NCBI RefSeq assembly: GCF_000657795.2
Contig: NZ_JHEP02000001.1
Coordinates: forward strand, 372,001 to 436,000
Origin: Bordetella pseudohinzii
GTDB taxonomy: Bacteria; Pseudomonadota; Gammaproteobacteria; Burkholderiales; Burkholderiaceae_B
Direction of reading: 5' to 3'
DNA length: 64,000 nt
Under the pieces are notes generated by a model. It saw only the letters and a program-made list of their open reading frames with translations. It did not search any database and had not been told where the DNA came from. Positions 28,857 through 38,868 of this stretch are shown piece by piece; the stretch's first letter is position 1; each line of letters begins with the position of its first letter. The position numbers and the translations under genes are program-made.

Positions 28857-29693
28857 ATGTCCAAGACTTACGATATCCGCCCCGACCAGTCGGTCGAACT
28901 GCTCAAGGCCCTGCACATCCTGACCCGCGACGGCAAGATGAACCAGGACAGCCGGCGCAAGCTCAAGCAGGTCTACCATCTGTTCCAGTTCATCGAGCCC
29001 TTGCTGGCCGAGGTGAAGTCGCGTCGCGGCCGCGTCACCCTGGCCGATCACGGCGCGGGCAAGTCCTATCTGGGCTTCATCCTCTACGACCTGTATTTCA
29101 AGCAGCTGGCCGACGACTCGCACATCTACGGCATCGAGACGCGCGAGGCCCTGGTGCAAAGCTCGCAGGACCTGGCGCGCCGCGCCGGCTTCACGGGCAT
29201 GTCCTTCCTCAACCTGTCGGTGGCCGAGTCCATCGTCTCGCCGCTTTTGCCCGAGACCATCGATGTGGTCACCGCGCTGCACGCCTGCGATACCGCGACC
29301 GACGATGCCATCCGCTTCGCCCTGGTCAAGCGCGCCGACCACATCGTGCTGGTGCCCTGTTGCCAGGCCGAGGTGGCCTCGGCCCTGCGCCAGCACAAGG
29401 CGGCGGCCCTGGGCGACCCCATGGCCGAGCTCTGGCGCCATCCCCTGCACACCCGCGAATTCGGCAGCCAGCTCACCAATGTGCTGCGCTGCCTGCAGCT
29501 GGAGGCCCACGGCTACCAGGTCAGCGTGACCGAGCTGGTAGGCTGGGAGCACTCCATGAAAAACGAGCTCATCATCGCGCAGCGCAAGGCCGATCGGCCC
29601 CGCCGCAAGGCCGCCCAGCGCCTCAATGAGATCCTCGACCGCGTGGGCCTGCCGCAATTGCGCGAGCGCTTCACCGTCCCCGCCGACCTCTGA
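28857..29693 (+). CDS. Class I SAM-dependent methyltransferase (PF13679-type)
   Basis: 278 residues from the ATG at 28857; a TTG at 28830 would add nine residues. SAM-binding region: RVTLADHGAGKSYLGFILYD (motif I, DHGAGKSY) and a downstream acidic strand IYGIETREALVQSSQDLARR. DVVTALHACDTATDDAIRFA is the conserved post-II motif of the METTL25/PF13679 group; VPCCQAEVASALRQHK follows. The substrate, an RNA or protein, is unknown. Ends 9 bp before the LprI-like gene, so the two may be cotranscribed. Confidence 0.82.
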   Translation: MSKTYDIRPDQSVELLKALHILTRDGKMNQDSRRKLKQVYHLFQFIEPLLAEVKSRRGRVTLADHGAGKSYLGFILYDLYFKQLADDSHIYGIETREALVQSSQDLARRAGFTGMSFLNLSVAESIVSPLLPETIDVVTALHACDTATDDAIRFALVKRADHIVLVPCCQAEVASALRQHKAAALGDPMAELWRHPLHTREFGSQLTNVLRCLQLEAHGYQVSVTELVGWEHSMKNELIIAQRKADRPRRKAAQRLNEILDRVGLPQLRERFTVPADL

Positions 29694-29701
29694 TCCCACC
29701 C

Positions 29702-30142
29702 ATGACGATGTTTCTGCGCGCCGCCGCGCCGCTGGCCGCTGCCGCCCTCTCCCTGACGAGCCTGCCCGCGCGGGCCCATGATTGCGCCGCGCCGCTGTCG
29801 GAGGCAAGCTACCAGGCCCTGGTCTGCGCCCAGACCGCGCTGGCCGAACGCCAGGCCGCCCTGCAGGCGCGCTACGAAGCCTTGCGCGAGACGCTGGCCG
29901 ACGACGAGGCCGACAGCCTTGCCGGCGACCAGGCCAAATGGCAGACCTTCGCCGAGGCCGATTGCGCCGTCTATGCCGACATGGCCGGCCGCGACAACGA
30001 CGCCTGGCGCCTGACCTGGGGCGAGATCGCGCTGACGTCCTGCCGCGCGGACATGGCGGCCGCGCGCGAGCAAAGGCTGGGCCAGTACCAGGCCCTCATC
30101 AAGCGCCGCGGCGACCAGCGCGCGGCCATTCTGGCGCCCTGA
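29702..30142 (+). CDS. LprI-like exported protein (DUF1311)
   Basis: 146 residues with a signal peptide ending near PARA-HD (residues 24-26). The mature domain follows the LprI/DUF1311 plan: a cysteine near the start (HDCAAPLSEASYQALVCAQT), a central helix ending DQAKWQTFAEADCAVYADMA, and a final cysteine (TSCRADMAAAREQRLGQYQA). Four cysteines probably form two disulphides. Periplasmic; family members include a mycobacterial lysozyme inhibitor, but that activity is not implied here. Confidence 0.78.
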   Translation: MTMFLRAAAPLAAAALSLTSLPARAHDCAAPLSEASYQALVCAQTALAERQAALQARYEALRETLADDEADSLAGDQAKWQTFAEADCAVYADMAGRDNDAWRLTWGEIALTSCRADMAAAREQRLGQYQALIKRRGDQRAAILAP

Positions 30143-30151
30143 CGGGCCGTG

Positions 30152-30727
30152 TCAGCGCCCGTCCTTGCCGGGCGTCTCGTCCATCAGGCGCTGCCATCCC
30201 TCGTGGCCCAGCTCGCGCAGGGTCGCGATGTTCTTCTCGTAGATCTCGGCCGCGTCCGGAAAGGCCTCGACCGCGCGGTCTATGCTGTCTTCGCGCAGCA
30301 GATGCAGGATGGGATAAGGCGAACGATTGGTGTAGTTTTCGATGTCGTCCGGCTCGGTCTCGGCAAACTGGAACCGCGGATGGAAAGTGGCGACCTGCAG
30401 CTCGCCCACCAGCCGCATGCGCTTTAGCAGCCGCTCCGACAGCGCTTCGAAATCATTGAAATCATAGAAGTCCGGCAAGGCCTCGGGCAGGATGAGCAGC
30501 GTCGTGTCGACGGCCTCGGGGTCGGCTTCGGACAGCAGCATGAGCTCGGCTTCGAGGTCTTGCAGCACGCCTTCGGCGTCGGTGGCGTCGCTCACGGCAT
30601 AACGCACCTGGCCCTTGATCTGCACGGCCTTGGCGAAAGGACAGAGGTTCAGCCCGATGACCGCGCGGTCCACCCAGCGGCGGACCTCGTCGGCGACGGC
30701 CTGGGCGGCGGAAGATTGCAGAATCAT
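30152..30727 (-). CDS. DUF1415 family protein
   Basis: 191 residues. The signature DRAVIGLNLCPFAKAVQIKG (about 20-40) and later TFHPRFQFAETEPDDIENYT / NRSPYPILHLLRE identify DUF1415, a family of unknown function common in gammaproteobacteria and betaproteobacteria. The Cys-Pro pair and conserved acidic residues suggest an enzyme. Convergent with the LprI-like gene; its start lies 7 bp after the stop of the upstream M20 peptidase, forming a two-gene unit. Confidence 0.85.
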   Translation of the reverse strand: MILQSSAAQAVADEVRRWVDRAVIGLNLCPFAKAVQIKGQVRYAVSDATDAEGVLQDLEAELMLLSEADPEAVDTTLLILPEALPDFYDFNDFEALSERLLKRMRLVGELQVATFHPRFQFAETEPDDIENYTNRSPYPILHLLREDSIDRAVEAFPDAAEIYEKNIATLRELGHEGWQRLMDETPGKDGR

Positions 30728-30734
30728 GCGAACC

Positions 30735-32207
30735 TCAGGCCAGGGGCATGGCGGCCATGGTCTGGGCCACGGCGGCGGTCAGTTTCTTGCCGTAAGGCAC
30801 ATGCAGGAACTCGTTCGGGCCGTGCGCATTGGACTTGGGACCCAGCACGCCGCAGACCATGAACTGCGCCTTGGGGAAGCCTTTTTGCAGCATGCTCATG
30901 AGCGGGATGGTGCCGCCCTGGCCGATATAGCCGCAGGGCGCGCCATAGTAGTCCTGCGAAGCGGCGTCCAGCGCCTTGGACAGCCAGTCCGCCGTGGACG
31001 GCGCGTTCCAGCCGGTGGCCGCGCCCTCGTTGGCATGGAAAATGACCTTGGCGTTATAGGGCGAGTCGGCCTCCAAGAGCGCCTTGATCTCCTGCGAGGC
31101 GGCCACCGCGTCGATCAGCGGCGGCAGGCGCAGCGACAGCTTGAACGCCGTGCGCGGGCGCAGCACATTGCCCGCGCTGGACAGGGGAGGCAAGCCCTCG
31201 GCGCCGGTCACCGACAGCGTCGGGCGCCAGGTGCGGTTGAGCAGGGCCTGTTCGGGATCGGTGGTCATGGGCAGCACGAAGCCGGCCTCGGCGCCGCAGC
31301 TCCAGGGAAAGCGGCGCCACACCTCATCGCCCAGGATCTGGGCCGTGGCCTTGACCTGTTCAACGCGGTCGGCGGGGATTTCGCAATGCAGGCTTTGCGG
31401 CAGCAGGCGGCCCGTGCCGCTGTCCTCCAGGCGGTCGAGCAGATGGCGCAGGATGCGGAAGCTGGAAGGCACCACGCCGCTGGAGTCGCCCGAGTGCACG
31501 CCTTCGTCGAGCACCTGCACTTCCAGCGTGCCGGCCACCATGCCGCGCAGCGAGGTCGTCATCCACAGCTGGTCATAATTGCCCGCGCCCGAATCCAGGC
31601 AGACCACCAGGGCCACATTGCCCAGGCGGTCGCGCAAGGCATCCACATAGGGCAGCAGATCGTAGCTGCCCGATTCTTCACAGGTCTCGACGATGCCCAC
31701 GCAACGCGGACGCGGCACGCCCTGCTTGTCCAGCGCCATGATGGCGGTCAGCGACGCATAGATGGCGTAGCCGTCGTCGGCGCCGCCCCGGCCGTAGAGC
31801 TTGCCGTTTTCATACTTGGGCGTCCAGGGGCCCAGGTCCGAGCGCCAGCCCGAGAACTCCGGCTGCTTGTCCAGGTGGCCGTAGAGCAGCACCGTATCGC
31901 CGTTGTCCTTGCGCGTGGCCGGCACGTCGAAAAAAATGACCGGCGTGCGGCCCGGCAGGCGCACCACCTCCAGCGTCATGCCGGCAACCTTCTGCGCCTC
32001 CACCCATTGCGCGGCGTCGCGCACCACACGCTCGATATAGGCGTTTTTTTCCCAGTCGGCATCAAAGGCCGGGCTCTTGGCCGGGATGGCGATGTAATCG
32101 GTGAGCGCGGGGATGATTTCCGTATCCCACTTGTCATCGACGAAGGCCTGCAAGGCTTTCGGATCCAGGGTGGGCGGCAGGGCGTCGTCGGGTACACGGG
32201 CGTTCAT
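30735..32207 (-). CDS. M20-family metallopeptidase (dipeptidase-like)
   Basis: 490 residues, cytoplasmic. Two-zinc peptidase motifs: TVLLYGHLDKQPEFSGW (His and the following Asp), LYGRGGADDGYAIYASL (bridging Asp), ETCEESGSYD (catalytic and metal Glu pair), and a C-terminal NAHGPNEFL His ligand. The inserted dimerisation (lid) domain spans about 220-385 (VHSGDSSGVVPSSFRIL). Resembles M20 dipeptidases of the CNDP type. AGGAGA precedes the ATG at 32207. Confidence 0.92.
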   Translation of the reverse strand: MNARVPDDALPPTLDPKALQAFVDDKWDTEIIPALTDYIAIPAKSPAFDADWEKNAYIERVVRDAAQWVEAQKVAGMTLEVVRLPGRTPVIFFDVPATRKDNGDTVLLYGHLDKQPEFSGWRSDLGPWTPKYENGKLYGRGGADDGYAIYASLTAIMALDKQGVPRPRCVGIVETCEESGSYDLLPYVDALRDRLGNVALVVCLDSGAGNYDQLWMTTSLRGMVAGTLEVQVLDEGVHSGDSSGVVPSSFRILRHLLDRLEDSGTGRLLPQSLHCEIPADRVEQVKATAQILGDEVWRRFPWSCGAEAGFVLPMTTDPEQALLNRTWRPTLSVTGAEGLPPLSSAGNVLRPRTAFKLSLRLPPLIDAVAASQEIKALLEADSPYNAKVIFHANEGAATGWNAPSTADWLSKALDAASQDYYGAPCGYIGQGGTIPLMSMLQKGFPKAQFMVCGVLGPKSNAHGPNEFLHVPYGKKLTAAVAQTMAAMPLA

Positions 32208-32396
32208 GGGGGGTTCTCCTGTTGGGAGCGGCGTAGGGCGAAAGCCGTATTTTATGCCTCAAACTCTGCGCCCCGTTTCGACGTCGCTCCCGTTGATCAG
32301 GACGCCCGACGCCCTTTTTCTCCTGGTTAGTCCCTATGGTCGCATCCGGCCAGCTGACCTAGCTTTAATTAACATTTAAAAACATCAGGAACCATT

Positions 32397-32834
32397 ATGA
32401 AAATAATGCGTAGGGGCTGCCTGGTGGTAATCGCTTGCCTGCTGCTCGTGGCATGCAGCTCCATTGATGTCTTCAATCAAAAGGCATACGAACAGGCCAC
32501 CGCTCTGAAGGCCGAATCCCTGCTCCTCATTGACAAGGCCGGCGAGCCCTATGCACAGCATGCCAAGGAAGCTGAAGCCCTGCGATTAAATCTGGCCAAG
32601 GCCTATGAGTACGCCAAGGGCCGACCCAAGAATGACGAAATCACGCGCCAATGGGCCATCCTGATCGATCCCTCGCGTCATGCAATCGGGGGCCTGTTGG
32701 CCCGCTGGCAGAGCCAGAAGAAACTCAGCCCGGCCTCGGTGCGTGAGTCCAAGGGCGTCATTTCCGACCAATTCGATCAGATCATCGAGCTGGAAAGCGG
32801 CAAGCGCAAACCCGACACCGGGAAAGACAAATAG
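32397..32834 (+). CDS. Small lipoprotein
   Basis: 145 residues. Lipoprotein signal: basic MKIMRRGCLVVIACLLLVAC with the lipobox cysteine at residue 20. The mature part is helical and charged (AEALRLNLAKAYEYAKGRPK, then QWAILIDPSRHAIGGLLARW). No family recognised. The 5' region is AT-rich (TTTAATTAACATTTAAAAAC just upstream), unlike the surrounding DNA. First of a compact three-gene operon of envelope proteins. Confidence 0.75.
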   Translation: MKIMRRGCLVVIACLLLVACSSIDVFNQKAYEQATALKAESLLLIDKAGEPYAQHAKEAEALRLNLAKAYEYAKGRPKNDEITRQWAILIDPSRHAIGGLLARWQSQKKLSPASVRESKGVISDQFDQIIELESGKRKPDTGKDK

Positions 32835-32845
32835 CGAGGCGCACC

Positions 32846-33172
32846 ATGGCTACGTTCGAGCAGTTTCTTGAATCGCTGGACAAGGACATCATCGAATATG
32901 CGGAGCACAGCTGGTCGGCACTCAGGCAGGCGGCCACGGCGGACGCGCGGGCCTTCGTACAGAAGTCTCGCCAGGATCTGGAACGCTGGAGCCGCCTGCT
33001 GGCCCTGGGCGAGCTCAGCCGTGACGACTTCGATTGGCTGGTAAGAAGCAAGCGGGACTTGGCCGAATTAATGTCCCTGAAACAAAAAGGTCTGGCCAAA
33101 GTCGCCCTGGACCAGTTCGTCAACGGATTGATCGCCCTCATCGTTTCGGCAGCATTCAAGGTTTTCCTATGA
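32846..33172 (+). CDS. Hypothetical small helical protein with C-terminal hydrophobic segment
   Basis: 108 residues. The N-terminal 85 residues are amphipathic helices rich in charged residues (MATFEQFLESLDKDIIEYAE, then TADARAFVQKSRQDLERWSR). Residues about 88-107 (VNGLIALIVSAAFKVFL) could be a single membrane-spanning tail anchor. No family recognised. It sits 11 bp after the lipoprotein gene and overlaps the DUF1353 gene by 4 bp (ATGA), so the three are translationally linked. Confidence 0.65.
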   Translation: MATFEQFLESLDKDIIEYAEHSWSALRQAATADARAFVQKSRQDLERWSRLLALGELSRDDFDWLVRSKRDLAELMSLKQKGLAKVALDQFVNGLIALIVSAAFKVFL

Positions 33173-33834
33173 ACCTGACAACATCCATGCGTCCGCAGGC
33201 ACGCCGAGCCCTGCATCTGCTGGTCGCAATGGCCGCGGCCTGCGTGATAGCCAGCTGCGTGTCGGTGGGTCGGCCCAGCGTGACACAGTTGGCCATTAGT
33301 GACCCGCCAGTCTTCATGACCTCGCATGCGCTGCGATTTTCAGCCGATGCTGTGAACAGCATGAGCGTACCGGCCGGCTTTCTGACTGACCTGGCGAGTA
33401 TTCCGAAGATGCTGTGGTGGTGGCAGTCGCCCCATGAAGACACACTGGCCCCCGCCATACTGCATGACTACCTTTATTGGGAGCAGCCCTGCAGCCGCGA
33501 CGAAGCCGATGCGGTGATGTATGTAAGCATGATCCAGGTCGGCATGAAAAAAAGCACGGCCGACCGCATATACCAAGGCATACGCACAGGCTTCGCCGTC
33601 GCGGCCTGGGATAACAACCGGCAGGCTCGCGCTGGCGGCGAGCCACGTTTTTTTTCCGCCGCTTATACCGAGCAGTTGATGGATGGCAATATCGAAGCTC
33701 AGGCCACTCTCGCCAAGATCCAGGCAAATGCCGTTCAGGCCAAGGGAACGGTGGTGGCCGATACTCCTGTCGACTCTATCCGGACCGTCTGCGCGGCGGC
33801 GGCGAAAAAGTTCACGCAATTGCGCAAGGGTTGA
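33169..33834 (+). CDS. DUF1353 domain lipoprotein
   Basis: 221 residues. Signal segment LHLLVAMAAACVIASC gives a lipobox cysteine near residue 29. The DUF1353 core follows: SMSVPAGFLTDLASIPKMLW, then LAPAILHDYLYWEQPCSRDE, and later MKKSTADRIYQGIRTGFAVA. DUF1353 is common in phages and phage-derived islands, where it is a small soluble protein; here it carries a lipoprotein signal and a C-terminal extension. Start at the ATGA overlap with the preceding gene. Role unknown, possibly a phage moron or surface-exclusion-type function. Confidence 0.75.
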   Translation: MNLTTSMRPQARRALHLLVAMAAACVIASCVSVGRPSVTQLAISDPPVFMTSHALRFSADAVNSMSVPAGFLTDLASIPKMLWWWQSPHEDTLAPAILHDYLYWEQPCSRDEADAVMYVSMIQVGMKKSTADRIYQGIRTGFAVAAWDNNRQARAGGEPRFFSAAYTEQLMDGNIEAQATLAKIQANAVQAKGTVVADTPVDSIRTVCAAAAKKFTQLRKG

Positions 33835-33854
33835 TAGATAAGCCGGGCCTAGAC

Positions 33855-33882
33855 GAATCAGCCGCCCGAAGGCGGCTGATTC
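33855..33882. terminator. Bidirectional hairpin between DUF1353 operon and purL
   Basis: Perfect 12-bp stem GAATCAGCCGCC / GGCGGCTGATTC with loop CGAA. It lies between two convergent genes. No long T-run on either side, but its stability and position fit a shared terminator. Confidence 0.65.
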
Positions 33883-33903
33883 ATTCGATGTGTCAGAGCG
33901 TGA

Positions 33904-36900
33904 TCAGCCCAGCCACACCCGCGCATTGCGGAAGAAACGCATCCACGGCGTATAGGCGCCGCCGCTGTCCTTCTCGCCCCATTGCGCCGGCGCCCAGGAC
34001 ATCATGACATTGCGGGTCACGCGCTCGGGGTGCGGCATCAGCACGGTGAAGCGGCCATCGGCCGTGGTCACCGAGGTCAGGCCTTGCGGGCTGCCGTTGG
34101 GGTTGAAGGGATAGGCTTCGGTCGGCGCGCCGCGGTTGTCGATATAGCGCGCGGCGGCCAGCACGCGGCTGGCATCGCCCTGCTGCGAGAAGTCGGCATA
34201 GCCTTCGCCATGCGCCACCGCCACCGGGATGCGCGCGCCTTCCATGCCGGCAAAGAAGATGGACGGCGAGGCCTGCACCTCGACCAGCGACAGGCGGGCT
34301 TCGTACTTCTCGGATTGGTTGCGCGTAAAACGCGGCCAGAATTCCGCGCCGGGGATCATGGGCGCCAGGGCGGCCATCATCTGGCAGCCGTTGCACACGC
34401 CCAGGGCGAAGGTGTCGGGGCGGGCGAAGTAGGCGGCAAACTGATCCGACAGCTTGCTGTTGAAGCGTATCGTGCGCGCCCAGCCTTCGCCGGCGCCCAG
34501 CACGTCGCCGTAGCTGAAGCCGCCCACGGCCACCAGGCCCTGCATGCCGGCCAGGTCGATGCGGCCCGACAGCAGGTCGGTCATGTGCACGTCCACGGCC
34601 TCGAAGCCCGAGGTGTCGAAAGCCCAGGCCATTTCCACCTGGCTGTTGCAGCCCTGCTCGCGCAGGATGGCCACGCGCGGACGCTTGCCGGTGGCGATGA
34701 AGGGCGCGGCCACATCTTCCTGCGGGTCGAAGGCCACGCGCGGCGACAGGCCGGGATCGGTGGTGTCATTCCAGACATCGAGTTCGGCCTGGGCGCAGGC
34801 CGGGTTGTCGCGGCGCGCCATGATGCGGTAGCTGACCTCGCTCCAGGCGCGGCCCAGTTCGGCGCGCGGCTGGCCCCAGATCTTCTTGCCGTCGCGGAAG
34901 AATTCGATCTCGTCGCTGGCGTTCAGCCCGCCGATGACATGCGAGTGGGCCGACAGGCCCGCGCCGCGCAGCACCTGCATGACGGCGTCGCGCTCCGAGG
35001 CCGGCACCTGGATGACGGCGCCGGCTTCTTCGGAGAACAGGGCCTTGAGCGTGAGCTCATCGCGCTGCACGGCCACCTGCTCGGGACGGATCTTGTAATC
35101 GCCCCAATCGGCCGACTGCGGATCGAAGGTCAGCATGTCGAGGTTGATCGACACGCCGGTGCGGCCGGCGAACGCCATTTCGGCCACGGTGGCGAACAGG
35201 CCGCCGTCGGAGCGGTCGTGATACGCCAGGATGGTGCCGGCCTCGGCCAGGGTGCGGATGGTCACGAAGAAGGCGCGCAGGTCTTGCGGCTGGTCGATGT
35301 CGGGCACCGTCTCGCCGACCTGGTTGTAGACCTGCGCCAGGATGGAGCCGCCCATGCGGTGGCGTCCGCGGCCCAAGTCGATGAAGATCAGCACGCTGTC
35401 GCCGGCATCGCCGCGCAGCTGCGGCGTCAGGCTGGCGCGCACATCGCCCACGGGCGAGAAGGCGGTCACGATGAGCGACACGGGCGCGACGACCTGGCGC
35501 GACTCGCCGCCCTCGGTCCAGGTGGTCTTCATGGACAGCGAATCCTTGCCCACCGGAATGGACAGGCCCACGGCCTGGCAAAGCTCGCTCACGGCCGAGA
35601 CGGTGTCATACAGCGCCGCGTCCTGGCCGGCCACGCCGCAGGCAGCCATCCAGTTGGCCGACAGCTTGATGTCCTCCAGGCGGGCCACATCGGCCGACAC
35701 CAGGTTGGTGAGCGCCTCGGCCACGGCCATACGGCCCGAGGCCGGCGCGTCCAGCATGGCCAGCGGCGTGCGCTCGCCCATGGACATGGCCTCGCCGCGG
35801 AAGCCTTCGTAATCGGCCAGCGTCACGGCGGCGTCGGCCACGGGGATCTGCCAGGGCCCGACCATCTGGTCGCGGCTGGACAGGCCGCCCACGGTGCGGT
35901 CGCCGATGGTGATGAGGAAATTCTTGTTGGCCACGGTGGGATGGCGCAGCACGCGATAGGCGGCTTCGGTCAGGTCGATGCCGGCCAGGTCCAGGGGCGC
36001 CGAGACGCCCGGCAGGCGCTGCACGTCGCGCGTCATGCGCGGCGGCTTGCCCAGGATCACGTCAATGGGCACATCGACCGGACGCACTTCGTCGGCGCCC
36101 TGCGCGCGCACGGTGTCCAGACCGGGCAGGCCTTCGCCGTCGACCACGCGCAGCTGGCGCGCCTCGGTCGCCACGCCCACGACCGCATAGGGGCAGCGCT
36201 CGCGCTGGGCGATGGCCTCGAAGCGCGCCAGGTCCCGCGGCAGGATGGCCAGCACATAGCGCTCCTGCGATTCATTGCTCCAGATCTCGGCCGGCGACAG
36301 GCCGGACTCCTCCAGCGGCACGCGCTTGAGGTCGAAGATCGCGCCGCGGCCGGCGTCGTTGACCAGTTCGGGGAAGGCATTGGACAGGCCGCCGGCGCCC
36401 ACGTCGTGGATGGCCAGGATGGGGTTGGCCTCGCCCTGCTGCCAGCAGCGGTCGATGACCTCCTGGGCGCGGCGCTCCAGCTCGGGGTTGCCGCGCTGTA
36501 CGGAATCGAAATCCAGCTCGGCCGAGTTGCTGCCCACGCTCATGCTGGAGGCGGCGCCGCCGCCCATGCCGATGCGAAAGCCCGGCCCGCCCAGTTGCAC
36601 CAACAAGGCGCCCGGCGGCAGCGGATCCTTGTGCGTCAGGCCGGCGTCGATGCTGCCCAGGCCGCCCGCGATCATGATGGGCTTGTGATAGCCCCAGCGC
36701 GTGCCGCCGGCGGTCTGCTCGAAGCTGCGGAAATAGCCCAGCAGATTGGGCCGGCCGAATTCATTGTTGAAGGCCGCGCCGCCGATGGGCCCGTCGATCA
36801 TGATGGACAGCGGCGAGGCGATGCGGTCCGGCAGGCCGTGATGATCGGCTTCCCAGGGCTGCAGCGCGTCGTCAAAGCGCAGGTGCGACACCGTGAAGCC

Positions 36901-37953
36901 CGTCAGGCCGGCCTTGGGCTTGGAACCGCGCCCGGTGGCGCCTTCGTCGCGGATCTCGCCGCCCGCGCCGGTCGCCGCGCCCGGGAAGGGCGCGATGGCG
37001 GTCGGGTGATTATGCGTCTCGACCTTCATGAGGGTGTGCACGACGGTGTCGCGGCGCACATAGCGCGCGGCCTCGGCGCCCTCGCCGGCCACGCCCGGCA
37101 CGCCCGCCTGGAAACGCTGCGCGGGGCCGCCTTCCATGATGGCCGCGTTGTCGGAATAGGCCACCACCGTGCCTTGGGGCTGGGCCTTGTGCGTGGCGCG
37201 GATCATGCCGAACAGCGTATTGGGCTGCGCCTGGCCATCGATGACCCACTCGGCATTGAAGATCTTGTGGCGGCAGTGTTCGCTGTTGGCCTGCGCGAAC
37301 ATCATCAGCTCCACGTCGGTGGGATCGCGGTCCAGGTCGCCGAAGGCCTTGGCCAGATAATCGATTTCGTCTTCGGACAGGGCCAGGCCCAGGCTTTTGT
37401 TGGCCGCTTCCAGCGCGGCCCGCCCCTCGGCCTTGACGGCCACGGTGCGCATGGGCTTGCCGGCCAGGGGCGTGAACAGCGCCTGGCCGTCGAAATCGCC
37501 CTGCACCACGGTCTCGGTCATGCGGTCATGCAGGCAGTCGGCCGCGCGCGCCAGCATGTCGGGATCGAAAGACTTGCTGCCCAGCAGGCCGCGCTCGGGC
37601 GTGATGAAGTAGCGCACGCCGCGCTCGATGCGGTGCACGCTGTCCAGGCCGCAGTTGTGCGCGATGTCGGTGGCCTTGCTCGCCCAGGGCGAAATCGTGC
37701 CCAGGCGCGGGATGACCAGCAGCGCCAGGCTCTTGGCGCCCGGCTCGCCGGCGGCCGGCGTGCCGTAGTCCAGCAGCTGGACGAGATGGGCCTGCTGCTC
37801 GGCGGACAAGGCCTTGTCGGTTTGCACGAAATGTTCGTAGCGGGCGGATACGTCCGCCACCGGCAGACCGGCCTTTTTCAGTTGCGCGAGAAGCCGCTCA
37901 CGGCGAAACGAGGACAGGACGGAGGAACCGGGCAAATGCTGGACAAGGGACAC
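33904..37953 (-). CDS. purL: Phosphoribosylformylglycinamidine synthase
   Basis: Large single-chain PurL, 1349 residues from a GTG at 37953 ([20 protein letters not shown], which aligns with the usual N-terminus); a TTG at 37986 is an alternative. Converts FGAR to FGAM in purine synthesis. N-terminal domain, then the FGAM synthetase core with [20 protein letters not shown] and [20 protein letters not shown]. The C-terminal glutaminase domain has the nucleophile in [15 protein letters not shown] and His in [12 protein letters not shown], with [16 protein letters not shown] at its start. No operon partner; divergent from the TRAP genes. Confidence 0.96.
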   Translation of the reverse strand: MSLVQHLPGSSVLSSFRRERLLAQLKKAGLPVADVSARYEHFVQTDKALSAEQQAHLVQLLDYGTPAAGEPGAKSLALLVIPRLGTISPWASKATDIAHNCGLDSVHRIERGVRYFITPERGLLGSKSFDPDMLARAADCLHDRMTETVVQGDFDGQALFTPLAGKPMRTVAVKAEGRAALEAANKSLGLALSEDEIDYLAKAFGDLDRDPTDVELMMFAQANSEHCRHKIFNAEWVIDGQAQPNTLFGMIRATHKAQPQGTVVAYSDNAAIMEGGPAQRFQAGVPGVAGEGAEAARYVRRDTVVHTLMKVETHNHPTAIAPFPGAATGAGGEIRDEGATGRGSKPKAGLTGFTVSHLRFDDALQPWEADHHGLPDRIASPLSIMIDGPIGGAAFNNEFGRPNLLGYFRSFEQTAGGTRWGYHKPIMIAGGLGSIDAGLTHKDPLPPGALLVQLGGPGFRIGMGGGAASSMSVGSNSAELDFDSVQRGNPELERRAQEVIDRCWQQGEANPILAIHDVGAGGLSNAFPELVNDAGRGAIFDLKRVPLEESGLSPAEIWSNESQERYVLAILPRDLARFEAIAQRERCPYAVVGVATEARQLRVVDGEGLPGLDTVRAQGADEVRPVDVPIDVILGKPPRMTRDVQRLPGVSAPLDLAGIDLTEAAYRVLRHPTVANKNFLITIGDRTVGGLSSRDQMVGPWQIPVADAAVTLADYEGFRGEAMSMGERTPLAMLDAPASGRMAVAEALTNLVSADVARLEDIKLSANWMAACGVAGQDAALYDTVSAVSELCQAVGLSIPVGKDSLSMKTTWTEGGESRQVVAPVSLIVTAFSPVGDVRASLTPQLRGDAGDSVLIFIDLGRGRHRMGGSILAQVYNQVGETVPDIDQPQDLRAFFVTIRTLAEAGTILAYHDRSDGGLFATVAEMAFAGRTGVSINLDMLTFDPQSADWGDYKIRPEQVAVQRDELTLKALFSEEAGAVIQVPASERDAVMQVLRGAGLSAHSHVIGGLNASDEIEFFRDGKKIWGQPRAELGRAWSEVSYRIMARRDNPACAQAELDVWNDTTDPGLSPRVAFDPQEDVAAPFIATGKRPRVAILREQGCNSQVEMAWAFDTSGFEAVDVHMTDLLSGRIDLAGMQGLVAVGGFSYGDVLGAGEGWARTIRFNSKLSDQFAAYFARPDTFALGVCNGCQMMAALAPMIPGAEFWPRFTRNQSEKYEARLSLVEVQASPSIFFAGMEGARIPVAVAHGEGYADFSQQGDASRVLAAARYIDNRGAPTEAYPFNPNGSPQGLTSVTTADGRFTVLMPHPERVTRNVMMSWAPAQWGEKDSGGAYTPWMRFFRNARVWLG

Positions 37954-38334
37954 GATGCGGGCGCCGTAGGGAAGAAAGAGGAACAAACCGTGATTTTACC
38001 TGCTTGGCGGGGTAAACCCGGACCAAACCCCAAGGAAGCTCATTTCCGGCCCGAAGCGCCCGCCGGCCGCAGTTGTTACAAAATCACCCATTGGGGCCGC
38101 AAGCGGCATGCTGCATCGCAATAAACCCGCGCCCTCTCATGCACCCCAATGGGGCACATCCTGCGCTTATTCGCGACTTTCAGGCTGGCGTAAGCGCGAA
38201 TTATTGCTCTGCAGCATGTTGCAATCGCCCCGCACCGCGGGAAAACACGAAGACATGCGGCGATTTCCCGACGGTAGGATGCAGCCTCCCCTTTACCTAT
38301 CAGAGCTGTTCATCAGCCTTTGCCGCAGTTCGTG
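37954..38334. other. Intergenic region between purL and the TRAP operon
   Basis: About 380 bp between divergent genes, therefore carrying two promoters. No gene is seen, and I could not identify a convincing operator. A long + strand open frame across the 3' end of this region is the antisense shadow of purL. Confidence 0.5.
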
Positions 38335-38868
38335 ATGCAACGCCCCCAAGAAGAGCCGCTCGAACCCATCATCCCCACGGAAACCGATCCCCCGGTCAAA
38401 GTTCCTCTCGCCATCGAGGACTGGCTGGCCGTCATCCTACTGGCCGCCCTGGCCCTGATCACCTTCGCCAATGTCGTGGTCCGCTATCTGACCGACCAGT
38501 CATTCGCCTGGACCGAAGAGATCTCCGTCTTCCTGCTGATCGTGCTGACCATGGCCGGCGGCAGCCTGGCCTTTGTGCGTAACCACCACATCCGTATCGA
38601 GATCATCGCCGATAACGGCACGCCGCGGCGCCAGCGCATCCTGGGCCTGATCTCCAACGCCTGCGTGCTGGCTTTCTTTGTCCTGCTCACCGTGCTGTCG
38701 ACCCGCCTGGTCTATGACGAGTTCCGCTTCGAGGAAACCTCGCCCGCCATCGGCGTGCCGACCTGGTGGTACTCCATCTGGCTGCCCATTTTCGCGGCCG
38801 GCATCACGCTGCGCGTGCTGGGATCGCTGATCCGCCTGGCGCGCAGCCGCCCGGAGGCCGGCCAATGA
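38335..38868 (+). CDS. TRAP transporter small permease (DctQ type)
   Basis: 177 residues from the ATG at 38335; a GTG one codon earlier is possible, and no clear ribosome site is seen. Four predicted membrane helices: about 30-50 (DWLAVILLAALALITFANVV), 65-85, 105-125 (ACVLAFFVLLTVLSTRLVYD) and 145-165. Signature: RYLTDQSFAWTEEISVFLLI and GVPTWWYSIWLPI. Forms the membrane complex with the large permease; ATGA overlap with it. Confidence 0.9.
   Translation: MQRPQEEPLEPIIPTETDPPVKVPLAIEDWLAVILLAALALITFANVVVRYLTDQSFAWTEEISVFLLIVLTMAGGSLAFVRNHHIRIEIIADNGTPRRQRILGLISNACVLAFFVLLTVLSTRLVYDEFRFEETSPAIGVPTWWYSIWLPIFAAGITLRVLGSLIRLARSRPEAGQ

Noticed and set aside
33982-38124. 1380-codon + strand open frame opposite purL
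   Set aside because: Antisense shadow of purL, which has clear motifs along its whole length.
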